64,000 bases of DNA from Camarhynchus parvulus. Lineage: Eukaryota; Chordata; Aves; Passeriformes; Thraupidae. Below the pieces are notes generated by a model. The model was not told the origin of the DNA. It worked only from the letters and a program-made list of their open reading frames with translations, and did no database searches. The position numbers were made by a program, and so were the translations under genes. Positions within the stretch are counted from its first letter, which is position 1. Each line of letters opens with the position of its first letter. The DNA lies in contig NC_044574.1 in the NCBI RefSeq assembly GCF_901933205.1, positions 351,001-415,000 of the forward strand, given 5' to 3'. Below, piece by piece: positions 22,706-34,309 of the stretch.

Positions 22706-23302
22706 AGCCCAGGCAGGGAGAGGCAGACCATGAGCTGAGTGGAGCCTTTGGAGGGCGCATGGGCTCCTGGCTGGGCGCTGGCTCTGAGCCCTCCTTGGGC
22801 TGTTCCTGGGCTGTTCCTCGTGCCCTGGGGATTTACTCACTGAAAGGAATTGCTGGCAGCTCTCTCAGCACACTTGTTTGTTAAAGCAGGCTGAGCTGTG
22901 CATATTTACCTTCCCTTCATTGCCTCTGAGCACTCGCAGCTCTCTGTGGCTGTGGTGTTTATCCATGAGAGCCCAGCACACCCAGGCTGCTCTCAGCTCA
23001 GGCTGCAGGCCTGGCTGGCCCAGGCGACCCCGGAATTGGGGCTTTATGGCTCAGCTCCCATTGAGAGCCCAGAGGTGTGCATGGCAGGGGGGGCTGCAGC
23101 TGCACATCCCAGAGCAGGGCTGGAGGTGTCCCCAGACCCCAGGGGACAAGGGCCACCAAATTTAACTGATGCTGAACGCTGGAGGAGCTCAGAGCCACAG
23201 AGGCACAGAACCCCAGCTGGTGCTGGGAGGGCAGGGGTCTGTCCTGGCTGGGCACAGCATCCCTGAGCCCTGTGGGAATGCCACTGCCTGTGGGGCTGTG
23301 AC
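22706..23302. other. Unique sequence
   Basis: Nothing recognised. Confidence 0.5.
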
Positions 23303-23720
23303 ATGGACTCGCAGTCAGGGAGGGCTTTGGGGTGGAAGGAGCCTAAATCCCCTCCAGTGCCACCCCTGCCATGGCAGGGACACCTCCCACTGTCCCAGGT
23401 GGATCCAAACCCCAGTGTCCAACCTGGCCTGGGCACTGCCAGGGATCCAGGGGCAGCCCCAGCAAATCTGGGAATTCCAGCCCAGCCAGGAATTCCTTGC
23501 CAAGATGCCAGCCCAATCTCCCCTTTCCCAGTGGGAGCCATTCCCTGGCTCCTGTCCCTGCAGGCCTTGTCCCCAGTCCCTCTCCAGCTCTCCTGCAGCC
23601 CCTGCAGGCCCTGCCAGGGGCTCTGAGCTCTGCCTGGAGCCTTCCCTTCTCCAGGGAGCATTCCCAGCTCTGCCAACCTGGCTCCAGCCCTCAGCAGCTC
23701 TGGCCCCTCCTGGTGCTGTG
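23303..23720 (-). mobile_element. CR1 LINE 3' region, minus strand, about 400 bp
   Basis: GGGCTTTGGGGTGGAAGGAG, CCACCCCTGCCATGGCAGGG, GGATCCAGGGGCAGCCCCAG and CCAGCCAGGAATTCCTTGCC appear in the order of the family, then TCCCTGCAGGCCTTGTCCCC. The octamer tail is eroded. Confidence 0.9.
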
Positions 23721-24939
23721 CTGTGCTCCCTGGACCCAGCTGTGATTCCCAAATTGACATTTCCCTCAATCCCAGCCCCGAGGGCACCATTGTGGTGTGT
23801 GCAGGAATGGGCTGTTGTGTGGGATTGTTGCAGGGGGCAGGAGAACAGGAGGAGGGTGTTGTTTTGGAAAAGCTCGCTGATGTTGGAACAAATCAGGGTC
23901 TTGATGCTCCTTCCCTGCTTTGCAGAGCGATTACTCTGCTTTAGAACCATTTGTTCTCCTTTGATTTGTCTCCAGCCTTGCTTTGGGGGGGAATTTTATG
24001 GAATTTTACTGCCTCGTATAACACTTATCGCTGGCAATCAATATTGATTTTAACATAATGTTTTGTTTTAAGACTCCTTTTGTTGTTTTGCATTCATTCT
24101 GCATGTTAATAAGGTTTATAAAATCCATGATATTTTCTCCTTTGGTGAAATCTTATTGGGATAATTACCCTGCTCTGCTGACAGATCGTTGTGCCTGAGT
24201 TACACAGAGAACACACCACTGTCATCTGCTTTTCTTTCATCTCGGGAGGGAGCTGTCCCACCTTGATGTGCCGTGTGTGAGGATACAGAGTAAACACTGA
24301 CAAACTGCTCCTTGTAACCTTATTTACTGCTCCTCCTGCCGAGGGAATTCCCCAGTGCCACCCCGTGCTTCCAGCAGGGTGACCTTCGCTGGAAATGGGA
24401 AATCCTGCAGGTGAGAGGGACAATGGCCCAAAGAGCCTCGGGGCCAGGGCAGGCACCCAGGGATGTGCGACCCACCGCCAGCAGGGCACAGAAAGCTCTG
24501 CCCAGCTCTGGAGGGCCAGGGAAAGCCCTTCCCGATGGAGGCTCTGTCCTGGGATGGTGTCCCGGAGTCCTTGATCCTTCTGCCTTCTGCACATGCCTGG
24601 GACAGAGCACAGGATCCTGTCCTGCCGTGCTCAGGCACAGTCTGGCTCCCAGTCCAGAGCTGTCCCTGCACTTTTGGAATCACAGCATCAGCCAGAGCTG
24701 TGGGGTGCCCCAGCCCTGGAATCACAGCATCAGCCAGAGCTGTGGGGTGTCCCAGCCCTGCTCTGTGCCCCCTCTCTGCCCTGTGGGACCCAGGCTGTTC
24801 CCCAGGCTCCTCTCCAGGGCTGGACATGAACAGTCCCCTCAATCTGCCCGCAGGGATGCTGAAGCAGGACCCAGACCTTGGGCTGTTTGAGAGCTGCATC
24901 AAAGATCTCACAGCCATGGCAGGGAAAGGGAAAGCTGGG
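23721..24939. other. Unique sequence
   Basis: 23940-24260 is markedly AT-rich within a GC-rich region and contains ATCAATATTGATTTTAACAT and TGCATGTTAATAAGG. It is a candidate conserved non-coding element. The rest shows no exon. Confidence 0.5.
24676..24759 (+). repeat. 42-bp tandem duplication
   Basis: GGAATCACAGCATCAGCCAG starts at 24676 and again at 24718. The two copies differ at one base (GCCCC versus GTCCC). Confidence 0.97.
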
Positions 24940-25258
24940 AGAGCTGAGGTCCTCTCCAGCCCCAGCCTCTGTGGCTTTGTGGCTCTGTGATTGGTTCTGT
25001 GGCTCTATGGTTGGTTCTGTGGCTCTGTGGTTGGCTCTGTGGCTCTGTGGTTCTGTGGTTCTGTGGCTCTGTTGTTGGTTCTGTGTTCTGTGGCTCTGTG
25101 GCTCTGTGGTTCTGTGGTCGGTTCTGTGCTTCTGTTGTTGGTTCTATGTTCTGTGGTTATGTGTTTCTGAGTTCTGTGGCTCTGTGGCTGTGGTTCTGTG
25201 GTTGGTTCTGTGTTCTGTGGTTCTGTGGTTCTGAGTTCTGTGGTTCTGTGGCAAGGAG
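24940..25258 (+). repeat. Expanded CR1-type octamer tail (TTCTGTGG)n
   Basis: About 290 bp of TTCTGTGG, CTCTGTGG and TTGGTTCTGTGG variants. It follows a degraded stretch (CCATGGCAGGGAAAGG, then GGTCCTCTCCAGCCC) that resembles a CR1 3' end in sense orientation. The normal CR1 tail is only a few octamers long. Confidence 0.8.
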
Positions 25259-26164
25259 CAGGATGAGCCCATCCCAGCAGCTGGGCAGTCACAGGATGGA
25301 GAACAAGAGGAGCACTGTGTGTGACAGCCCAAAGGCTGACCCTAATTAACATCTAATTAACCTAATTAACACCCTAATTGTCATCATAGACAGAGAGCTC
25401 CCTGGCTGCTCACTGGGACAGGATGGATTTGTCAAACTCGGGATTATTTCCTCCTTCCCTCCTTCCTTGGGCTGATGCCTCCAGCCAATCATCTCCCTGT
25501 GAGTCAGACTGCCAAAGCCGTTGCTCCTGGCAATCTCTCCTGCACATGCAGAGCACAGACAGATTTTGCTTCCTTGCCATGTCCCCTGCACCCCTCCAAA
25601 CCGTCCCTGTGCTCAGTGACTGAAGCAGAGTGCAGAGTGCACTGAACCCACAGCCAGCTGGGACTCCTGAGCTCCAGAGACACAGCGAGGCAGAAATGTG
25701 ATAGATAGAACTGTCCTGCTCTTGGATAATCCCCAGCAAACAGCACTTCCTTAATCCTCCCGGATGCTTTACTGTGTGCCCAGCTTCAGCTGCTGTTCCA
25801 GGCGTTGGCTGCTCAGTTATTAAGCACAGATCCCTGCTAAGTGCCTGGTGCTGCCCAAACAGCCCCGTGAGAGCAGCCCTGGCACCACAGAGCCCTGGCA
25901 CCACACAGATGGGACAGGGCAGGGCTGGGCACCTCTCTGGGGCCAGCCTGGGCTGCCCTGCCAAGGCTGCAGCTGCCTCTGCAGTGCTGGGCAGCACCAC
26001 TGCAACCAGGAGTGCAGCAGGTGGGACTGTGCCAGTTAAATCCAGCAGGAATGGCTCACAGTGGTGCCCAGCAGGGTCAGACCTGGGGCCGGCTCTGTTT
26101 GGCACCGCTCAGGGGAGTGCAGGGCGCCCTCAGTCCCTTTGGTCGGATGTGGATCTGCTCCTTG
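25259..26164. other. Unique sequence
   Basis: Nothing recognised. Short AATTAACAYCTAATTAACC duplications lie near 25343-25375. Confidence 0.5.
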
Positions 26165-26905
26165 TGTGCCAAACCTGCAACCTGGGTGCCAAACCTGCAA
26201 CGTGGGTGCCAAACCTGCACGTGGGTGCCAAACCTGCAACCTGGGTGCTAAACCTGCTCCTTGGGGCCAAACCTGCAACCTGGGTGCTAAACCTGCATCG
26301 TGGGTGCTAAACCTGCTCCTTGGGGACAAACCTACAACCTGGGTGCCAAACCTGCAACGTGGGTGCTAAACCTGCTCCTTGGGGACAAACCTGCAACCTG
26401 GGTGCTAAACCTGCTCCTTGTGTGCCAAACCTGCAGCCTGGGCGCCAAACCTGCAACGTGGGCGCCAAACCTGCAACCTGGGCGCCAAACCTGCAACCTG
26501 GGTGCTAAACCTGCTCCTTGGGGCCAAACCTGCAACCTGGGTGCTAAACCTGCTCCTTGGGGCCAAACCTGCAACCTGGGTGCCAAACCTGCAACCTGGG
26601 TGCTAAACCTGCTCCTTGGGGACAAACCTGCAACGTGGGTGCCAAACCTGCAACCTGGGTGCTAAACCTGCTCCTTGTGTGCCAAACCTGCAACCTGGGT
26701 GCCAAACCTGCAACCTGGGTGCCAAACCCTGCTCCTAGGGTACAAACCCTGGTGACAAACCCTGCTCCTTGGGGACAAACCCTGGTGACAAACACTGCTC
26801 CCTGGGGACAAATCCTGGGGGACAAACCCTGGGGGACAAACCCTGCTCCTTGGGGACAAACCAGCTCCTTGGGTGCCAAACCCTGGTCCCTGGGTGCCAA
26901 ACCCC
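26165..26905 (+). repeat. Minisatellite, 20-bp unit, about 37 copies
   Basis: TGGGTGCCAAACCTGCAACC alternates with a variant ending CTAAACCTGCTCCTTGGGG. Towards the right the unit degrades to ACAAACCCTGGTGACAAACC. Composite blocks of several units recur, showing segmental duplication within the array. Confidence 0.97.
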
Positions 26906-27390
26906 ACAGAGCACCTGGGCTTCAGGGCCAGCAGGTGACTCCTGCTGGTGATGTTTCCCAATCCACCATTTCTGGGTGGCTCAAAGGACAGGAGCTCACC
27001 AAGTTCTTCTTCAATGGGGAGACAGAACATTCCAGAAGGTGCTGCTGCCCTGTCCCACAGAGCCACATCCAGGGGTACCCTGACAGGCAGGAGAAAGGGG
27101 CCAAGGAACCTCATGAAGGTCACCAAGGGCAGGTGAAAGTGCCACCCATGGGGAGGAACAAGGCCTGGCACCAGAATGGGCCCTCCAGGCACCCAGTGTG
27201 GCCTCAGCTGCAGCCCTGGGAGAGTTCAGCTCCCCAGGAGCAGAGCCAGACCTCTGGAAGAACAGAGGGGATTTGGAAACTCCCCAGGGTGAGGAGAGCT
27301 GGCGGCTGGGCAATGCTTCTCCAGGGTTTCCCTTTGCCCTGGGACACTGCAGGCAATTTCAGCCTCCTGGAAGGGGCTGGTGCTGCGGGA
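26906..27390. other. Unique sequence
   Basis: Nothing recognised. Confidence 0.5.
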
Positions 27391-27806
27391 GCCCACTGTG
27401 ACCGTGTTCCCAGGGGTTCTTGGGTGAGCGAAGAGACGAGGATCTGACTCCATGTTTCAGAAGGCTGATTTATTATTTTATATTACATTAAAACTACATT
27501 ATTTTACATTAAAACTACACTGAAAGAATATAAGAAAGGATTCCATCAGAAGGCTAGCTAAGAATAGAATAGGAAAGAATGATAACAGAGGCTTGTGGCT
27601 CAGACTCTCTATCCGAGCCAGCTGGGCTGTGATTGGCCATTAATTAGAAACAACCACATGAGACCAATCACAGATGCACCTGTTGCATTCCACAGCAGCA
27701 GATGATCAATGTTTACAGTTTGTTCCTGAGGCCTCTCAGGATGTTTCTTTAGGAGGAAACATCCCAAGGAAAGGATTTTCCATGAAAGATGTCTGTGGCA
27801 GCCCAC
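27391..27806 (-). mobile_element. Solo ERV LTR, subfamily A, with 6-bp target-site duplication
   Basis: The LTR spans 27397-27800 (404 bp), from TGTGACCGTG to GTCTGTGGCA, and is flanked on both sides by GCCCAC (27391-27396 and 27801-27806). A 6-bp duplication fits ERVK-like (class II) integration. On the minus strand it shows TG...CA ends, a CCAAT box and AATAAA (27469-27474 as TTTATT). There is no internal region, so it arose by LTR-LTR recombination. A copy-specific hairpin lies near its 5' end. Confidence 0.96.
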
Positions 27807-29490
27807 GACGAGCGATCACTCGAGGCACTTCCCTGTGAGCTGGAGGGAAGCAGGATTGTGGAAAATGCCGGAACCACAGCGGCCCAAGAGCAGGGACCAG
27901 ACAAATCCCATTCTCAACCCAGTCCCAGTGGAGATCTGTCCCTCAGCCAGGAGCTGAAACCATCCCCTCTACCCTTAGGAACAAAACAAAACAGAATTTA
28001 AAAAAGAGAATGTGCCAGTTTGTGCTACCCATGATTTCATCCTCTCCCCTCAGGCTGGAAAGTGCTGACATTTCTGGCTGTGTCCCAGCTGACCTGACCT
28101 TGCTGCCATCCTCCATCCCACAAAAACCCTCCTGCAGATCTCCACTGCTGACAGTGCCATAAAAAAGCCTGGAAGGGGAAGGAGGAGAGAGATGAGGAGG
28201 GAAGAGAAAGGAATGATTAAACAAAGCAATAGCCAGGCACCCACATAAAAATCTATCTGGGTGATGAAGCTGCAATAAATGTGGCACATCAGAGCTTCCG
28301 TATGAATGGTCGGGGTAAAATATATTTTTATAGATATGAAAGAGTAGTTTAAAAATTACTCTGGGCCCACCTCCCTCCCCCAACAAAAGAAGAAAAAATT
28401 GTCCGAAGTGTAGCAGGTTATTGATTTTTTATAAGTCAGGGACAAATTTATTGGAGAGAAAAGTTCATTATTTAGTAATCCCACAGCTCAATCTGCTCCG
28501 CTGGCCATTAACCCTCAGCAGTTGCCATGATAAACTCCCCGTGAACTCTCCCTGTGCTGCCTCAATGAGCTGCAGATGGATTTGCTGAGGGCTCCTGGCT
28601 GGAATCACTGTGGTTCTGCTGACACAGGGCTCAGCTCCCGGGGCTCAGAGCAGTGTCCCTGCCCACCCTGGCTGCCCCCAGCCCTGCCAAGCCCCCCCAT
28701 CCCCTCTGTGCCTCCCTCTGTGCTGGCTGAGAGCCACTTGCAGGTGCACTAATTGCACCCACTCCCTTAATTTCCTCCCAATTCTTAATTGAATTGGTAT
28801 CAACAACTCCTGAAGTACAAATATGTGGGGAAAGGAGCTTTTCCACGATTCTCTCGGCATCCCTGGTGCTTGGTGGCCTTGTGATGCCGTTGCATGGGTG
28901 AATCCCAGTGTGTGAATTCCCGTGGGTGAATCCCAGTGTGTGCAGCTCACGCTGCTCAGTTACTCTGAACTTACACAGCAGTGCAAGGCTCCCCACTAGC
29001 CTGGTGCTGCGGCTCACTGCAACAGCCCCAGTATTTTCCTGACCCTGTTCTGTATTTCAAATAACATGGGAAATGCTCTGCCACCAGAGTCAGGGCAAAA
29101 TAACATTAAGCACTACTTTTCTTAGCCAATGACATTTTCTATCCACCTTGCCCAGATGGAAAGCTCTGCTCTGGGGAAAAGTTTGCTGGGAATAAGGCAC
29201 GGGAAGCAGAATTATAAAAAATCGTGCTGTGAAATCGTGAGGGGAGGCAAAATCTATTTGCCTTGTATGTGAAATCTATCTTGGTAAGTCATTTGATAGA
29301 GCAGATGAATTGCTCATTGGAGGCGGCTGGAAATACAGTGTGAAGGAAGGAAATAATTGAAACCAGCCCTCGTCAACAGTGAGGGGGAGGGAAACGTTGT
29401 GCTCAGGAAAGGCCCTGATCATGTAGTGACCGCAGGCAGGTCACAAAGCACGGGGCAGGGCTGGGAAAGGAGCCATTGCTGCACGCACCC
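27807..29490. other. Unique sequence
   Basis: About 1.7 kb. 28230-28460 is AT-rich with AAAATATATTTTTATAGATA. 29200-29340 contains ATTTGCCTTGTATGTGAAAT. Both look like possible conserved non-coding DNA. No exon was recognised. A small GTGAATCCCAGTGTGTG duplication lies at 28898-28942. Confidence 0.5.
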
Positions 29491-29616
29491 TTCCCTGTGA
29501 CTCTGTGAATTGGGGCTCGTTCAGCATTCCCCTCCCTGTGACTCTGTAAATCAGGGCTCGTTCAGCATTCCCTTCCCTGTGACTCTGTAAATCAGGGCTC
29601 GTTCAGTATTCCCCTC
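29491..29616 (+). repeat. Tandem repeat, 41-bp unit, 3 copies
   Basis: CCCTGTGACTCTGTAAATCA-type units start at 29493, 29534 and 29575, each exactly 41 bp apart. Confidence 0.97.
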
Positions 29617-29965
29617 CCAGGCACTGATCCCACCAGGACTGATGGAGCTGCTCCCCCCAGAGCTGGGAACCAGCCCCAGAGAGCGGCACAGACACAGGTG
29701 AATGGGCAGATTAATGGCCATTAATTAATGGAGTCGTTACTATGGCTGAGGTGCAGGCTGTGGCAGGAGCAGAGCTCACACCGGGCTCTCACCATGGTGT
29801 GCCGGGTGCTTGAGTGATGTAATTCATTAATTAGTGCTGATGGACTTTGGGGTGCAGAGGAGCAGCACTCAGTACCCCTGAGGGGCAGGACAGCTGCACA
29901 GGAGCACCTGAGCCCAGGTGGGATGAGCAGAGCTCACTGCAGCGTGTTCCTGGGCTTAGCAGGCA
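29617..29965. other. Unique sequence
   Basis: An ATTAATGGCCATTAATTAAT palindrome-like stretch lies at about 29711-29730. No gene. Confidence 0.5.
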
Positions 29966-30565
29966 CCAGCAGCCACCCAAGGGTGGATGGGAGGAGGTTA
30001 TTCCTGTTATCCCACCTCACAGCAGCCACCCAAGGGTGGATGGATGAGGTTATTCCTGTTATCCCACCTCACAGCAGCCACCCAAGGGTGGATGAGGAGG
30101 TTATTCCCATTGTCCCACCTCACAGCAGCCACCCAAGGATGGATGAGGAGGTTATTCCCATTGTCCCACCTCACAGCAGCCACCCAAGGATGGATGTTCG
30201 CGCAAAGTGGAGGAGTTATTCCCATTGTCCCACCTCACAGCACCCAAGGATGGTGAGGGGGTTTTTTTCTTTTTCCCCCACAGCAGCCACCCAAGGATGG
30301 ATGAGGAGGTTATTCCCATTGTCCCACCTCACAGCAGCCACCCAAGGATGGATGAAGAGGTTATTCCTGTTATCCCACCTCACAGCAGCCACCCAAGGAC
30401 GGATGGATGAGGTTATTCCTGTTATCCCACCTCACAGCAGCCACCCAAGGGTGAATGAGGAGGTTATTCCCATTGTGCCACCTCACAGCAGCCACCCAAG
30501 GATGAATGAGGAGGTTATTCCCATTGTCCCACCTCACAGCAGCCACCCAAGGCTCTGTGGATGAG
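29966..30565 (+). repeat. Minisatellite, 51-bp unit, about 11 copies
   Basis: CAGCAGCCACCCAAGGATGG recurs with a GTTATTCCCATTGTCCC or GTTATTCCTGTTATCCC second half. The copy at 30180-30240 has an insert with GTTCGCGCAAAG, and the copy near 30250 is broken by a T-rich run. A 51-bp period gives stop-free 17-residue peptide repeats that are not genes. Confidence 0.97.
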
Positions 30566-30744
30566 GTTATTTCCATTTTCCCACCTCCATGCCCCCAGAG
30601 GATGAGCCACGAGGGAGTTCTTACAGCCTCAGTGGATCACTCTGCTTCCAGGAATAAAAACTTGCAGTCAGAAGGGACACCTTAGGCTTCAGGGGGCCAA
30701 CCATAGAATCAGGAAGAGGTGAGGAATTTTATTTTGTAAATAAT

Positions 30745-30905
30745 ACGGAGTGATGGAGTCCCAGAATGGTTTGGAAGGAACCTTAAAGCCCATCTGGTCC
30801 CTTAAAGCCATGGGCTGGGGACACCTGGCTCCAAGCCCTGTCCAACCTGGCCTTGAATGTGTCTTAAAAAATCATCATCTCCACCATCTCTGGAGACCCA
30901 GAGAG
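30745..30905 (-). mobile_element. CR1 LINE 3' fragment, minus strand, diverged
   Basis: GATGGAGTCCCAGAATGGTT, GGAAGGAACCTTAAAGCCCA and GTCCAACCTGGCCTTGAATG give the CR1 order with deletions between blocks. Confidence 0.8.
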
Positions 30906-31687
30906 TTTAGAAGTCACATTTCTGAGGAGATCCAGACGTTTCCTCCCTGCACTAAGGAGGCAGGGATTTGGGGCAGGAAGGGTAAGAAATTCCCATTAAT
31001 GGGGAATTTCCCAGCCTGGGGAACAGCCTGGAATGTCACAACACACAGAGACCTTGCAGGTCTGTCAGTGAGCACATCAAGAGGGTGTAAAAGCCTTCCT
31101 GTCCTCTCACCTTGCCTGGCTCATGAGTGGCGTGGAGGGCAAGGGAACCCAAGGGGGCCAGAGGGAAACTGCCACCAAATAAAGCACCAGCACCAAATGG
31201 CCTCTGTCCTTTAATAAAGCATCCTGTCATGAGTGCAAACAAATCCCTCCCCAGGGCCATGAACTGGCCTCCTGAACACCTGCCCAGAGGCCTCTCAGGT
31301 GTAAAACCAGCAGGGCTCGGGGTTTGGAGCTAATTTATTTATGTGCTGCTGAATTCTGAGCCGTGTCCAACAAAAGCCTGGGGGGAGAGTGAGTCTGAGC
31401 AGCTCTGTGAGCTCTCTCCGAGCCAGAAATCTGTGGTGCTGCTCAGGGCAGTGCTTCAGCACCCCCGGGGAGACTGAGACCACAGAAATGGCCCAGCCTG
31501 ATCCCTTTGGGGGCTGCACCCCCTGCACCCAGGGAGACAGAGACCACAGAAACGGGCTGGCTAATGGCACAGAACAGCCTGATCCCTTTGGGGGCTGCAG
31601 GGAGGGCAGCAGAGCCCTGCTGGGACACAGGGACAGGGACCTTCCTGCCCTGGGGTGTCCCAGCAGCCCCTTACAGCCTGGGGTGGC
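30906..31687. other. Unique sequence with one duplication
   Basis: A pair of about 62-80-bp copies lies at 31470-31600, sharing GAGACCACAGAAA and CCTGATCCCTTTGGGGGCTG. Nothing else recognised. Confidence 0.55.
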
Positions 31688-31846
31688 GTGGGATAATGGG
31701 ATTGGATGGGATGGGATGGGATGGGATGGGATGGGATGGGATCAATGGGATAATGGGATGAGATGGGATGGGATGGGATGGGATGGGGCATGGCATGGCA
31801 TGGCGGATGGCATGGCATGGCATGGCATGGCATGGCATGACATGGG
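31688..31846 (+). repeat. (GGGAT)n and (GGCAT)n microsatellite
   Basis: GGGATGGGATGGGATGGGAT runs, interrupted by GGGATCAATGGGATAATGGG, pass into GGCATGGCATGGCATGGCAT. The plus strand is quadruplex-prone because GGG runs are regularly spaced. Confidence 0.98.
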
Positions 31847-32282
31847 GGACCTGATGCCTGCCTGAGAGTTGGTAAAAATCAAAGAGCTCTGAGCTGCAGC
31901 TGCTGTTTCAGCTTACTCCAAGGCAGAAGCAGGTAAAGCAAGGGGAGGAATTCAGTCTGGCTGCAAAAGTGAGCAGCACCGGGACTGGGTTTTCCTAAAA
32001 GCAGTGTTTTTTTGCTGCCGAAGCTCTTGGTTATGCCTCGGCCTCACCACGGACAGCTGGGCTTTCCTGTGCACCCACAGCACCAGCACAAGTCCCTCTC
32101 CAAAGGCTTGGATGGGTCCTCATATCCAGCAGGCTCTGCAGCATCCCGGGCTGGCAGGGACTGCCTTTGACACCAGCGAGGTTGTTGGAACTCAGTGCAT
32201 CCCTCCGAGTATCCAGAGCTGCTGGGACCCCGCCGGGGGGCTCGGAGACCCTGGCACAGCCCAGAGCACCTGGGGGTTTGAT
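31847..32282. other. Unique sequence
   Basis: Nothing recognised to the left of the LTR. Confidence 0.45.
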
Positions 32283-32809
32283 TGTGACCCCTGGAGCAAG
32301 TTACCAACTTTGTATGAGGATCTGAAAGTCACACAGGTTTGAATGGTGTAATAACAAAATGATCACAGGGTGAAAATGTAGATTTTAGGATTTTTGGTAT
32401 GGGGGTTTTGGGGACAAGATGGAGGAACTTGGGCATGTCCAGCCTTTCTTCTTCTTGTTCTTGTTCTCCGTTTTCTGCAGTGATGCTGGCACTTTGGGAT
32501 TGGTTTAGAGTAGAAGCGCACTGTCTAACACAGGTGATAGGTATTGGGAATTCAGTGTAAATATGTTATACGTAGTTTGTAGTATAAAAGGACAACACCA
32601 CCTCAGGGGCAGTCAGAGTGCCTGTGGTTGCCCTGCTGAGCAGATCTTGGCTGGGCAGAAAGGAAATTTTATAGATAAGAATTAATAAACAACCTCAAGA
32701 GTGAAAAGTGAAGAGTCCAGACTCGTTCTTCAGCTGCACAGGCCGAAGCAGAGACACCCTGCACATCTCGGGGCTGCAATTATCAACAGCAACCCGAGAC
32801 GAGGTGACA
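32283..32809 (+). mobile_element. ERV LTR of a third family
   Basis: From TGTGACCCCTGG (32283) to CGAGGTGACA (32809), about 527 bp with TG...CA ends. TATAAAA at 32583-32589 and AATAAA at 32684-32689 are about 100 bp apart, as expected for U3/R. GGGATTGGTTTAGAGTAGAA and GGGCAGTCAGAGTGCCTG are blocks I associate with a common passerine LTR. No clear target-site duplication or internal region, so it is a probable solo LTR. The 5' edge could instead be about 32337. Confidence 0.78.
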
Positions 32810-32880
32810 CGGGGCTGGCCCAGGGCCCCCGGCTGTGCCCTGGCTCCACAGGCTGACAGAGCCTTGCCAATCTGCGGAGA

Positions 32881-32980
32881 CAGGCCAGGGCTGAGCAGAG
32901 CTTTATCCAAGGCAGTTCCTCTCCTCCTGCCAGGCCAGGGCTGAGCAGAGCTTTATCCAGGGCATTTCCCCCCCTCCTGC
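32881..32980 (+). repeat. 50-bp tandem duplication
   Basis: CAGGCCAGGGCTGAGCAGAG starts at 32881 and 32931. A third truncated CAGGCCAGCTCAG follows. Confidence 0.96.
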
Positions 32981-34309
32981 CAGGCCAGCTCAGCTCCTCC
33001 TGTGCTGCCAGCCCTGCCTGCAGCTGCAGCTGTCCCCAGGAGAAAGGCAAATGTGTTAAATCCTCCCTCTGCTTCCAGGGGCAGAGAGGTGAAAAGGACT
33101 CCTGGAAAGTGCCCAGAATGAGGAAAGGGAACACAAAGCTGGTTTTGGGAGGACTCAGGCTAAAAAGGCTTCAAAAGGAGAAATCTCTTTACCTTTAGGG
33201 CTTTTGGAAATAAAAAGAATACACAGAACTCTTTTATAGGGTTGTTCAGTTTTTCAAATAAGAAACTTTGTTTTTTGTTCTTTTGGGCAGACTTTTGGAT
33301 TGGTTTCACTTTTGAACTTGAGACTGTATCATCCAATAGTTGGAGTGGATCCTGGGTGTGTTTTAGAGGGGAATAAGGCACATCGTATCTTTACCTGAAG
33401 GAGACACTTGATCACCAACCACATTAATGTAGCAACATCTCAACATTTGCACAGCCAGATGTGTCTTGGTTAAGCCAGGCTGAGAGCAGAGGTGAGGCCA
33501 GGGGACCTTGTCACTCCTTGCAGGCTCAGCCCCAGGGCCTGGGGGATGTTCAGCTGGGTTGGGGGACACATTCCCCCTGCCCAGGACACAATTCTGTGCT
33601 GCTGGAAGCCTTTGCCAGCCTCCAACTTGTTTCAAATTTGAGGAATAAAAAATGAGCACAGCTGTGTCTCACAGGAGCTGACTGGCAGCCTTTAAATCTC
33701 CTTCAGCGGCAGCGAGGGAGCTGAGCTTAAATGGCACAAAGAGCCAAGATTTGTGGCCCTTGCAAGACTTGTGATTTATTGCCCAGAGACACAGAAAAAT
33801 ACTTTCTTTCTTCCCACCCCTTATTAAGCTCCTCCTTTGACTGCTCGTTAAGTTTTGCCTGGGAATTGCTCAGAATAAACATTTGAATCCCCAACAGAAT
33901 ATTGAATAACTTCTTTCCAAGAAGCATAAATAAACCAGATCCAGGTCTGCAGCCATCTGTGTGCAGTCACAGAGTGCTTGTGCTTCGAGCCCTGGGCCCG
34001 TGAACTGCTCAATGTCATTTTTTTGGAGCTGCATCAGACATCGAAGTTGCTCCCGAAGGCAGCAGTGCTGGTGCAGAGGGGAGATGACAGAGCTGGTTTG
34101 TGACTGATGGCCCTGCAGGGCAGGACAGGCTGTGGCTGGGAGGAAGGAGTTCGTGGTCACTTGTGTCCGTTCATTGACAGAGGGACAAGGGGCCAGAGAA
34201 CACGGATCCAGGGCTGAGGGATTGTGGAGAGATGGAATTCAGTGTTCCACTGCAGCTCCCACTGCAGATATCCCCCAGCTCTGCTCTTCAGCCTCCAGAA
34301 AAGAGCTCT
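32981..34309. other. Unique sequence
   Basis: Includes an AT-richer section at 33150-33450 and 33760-33920. No repeat family or exon recognised. Confidence 0.5.
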
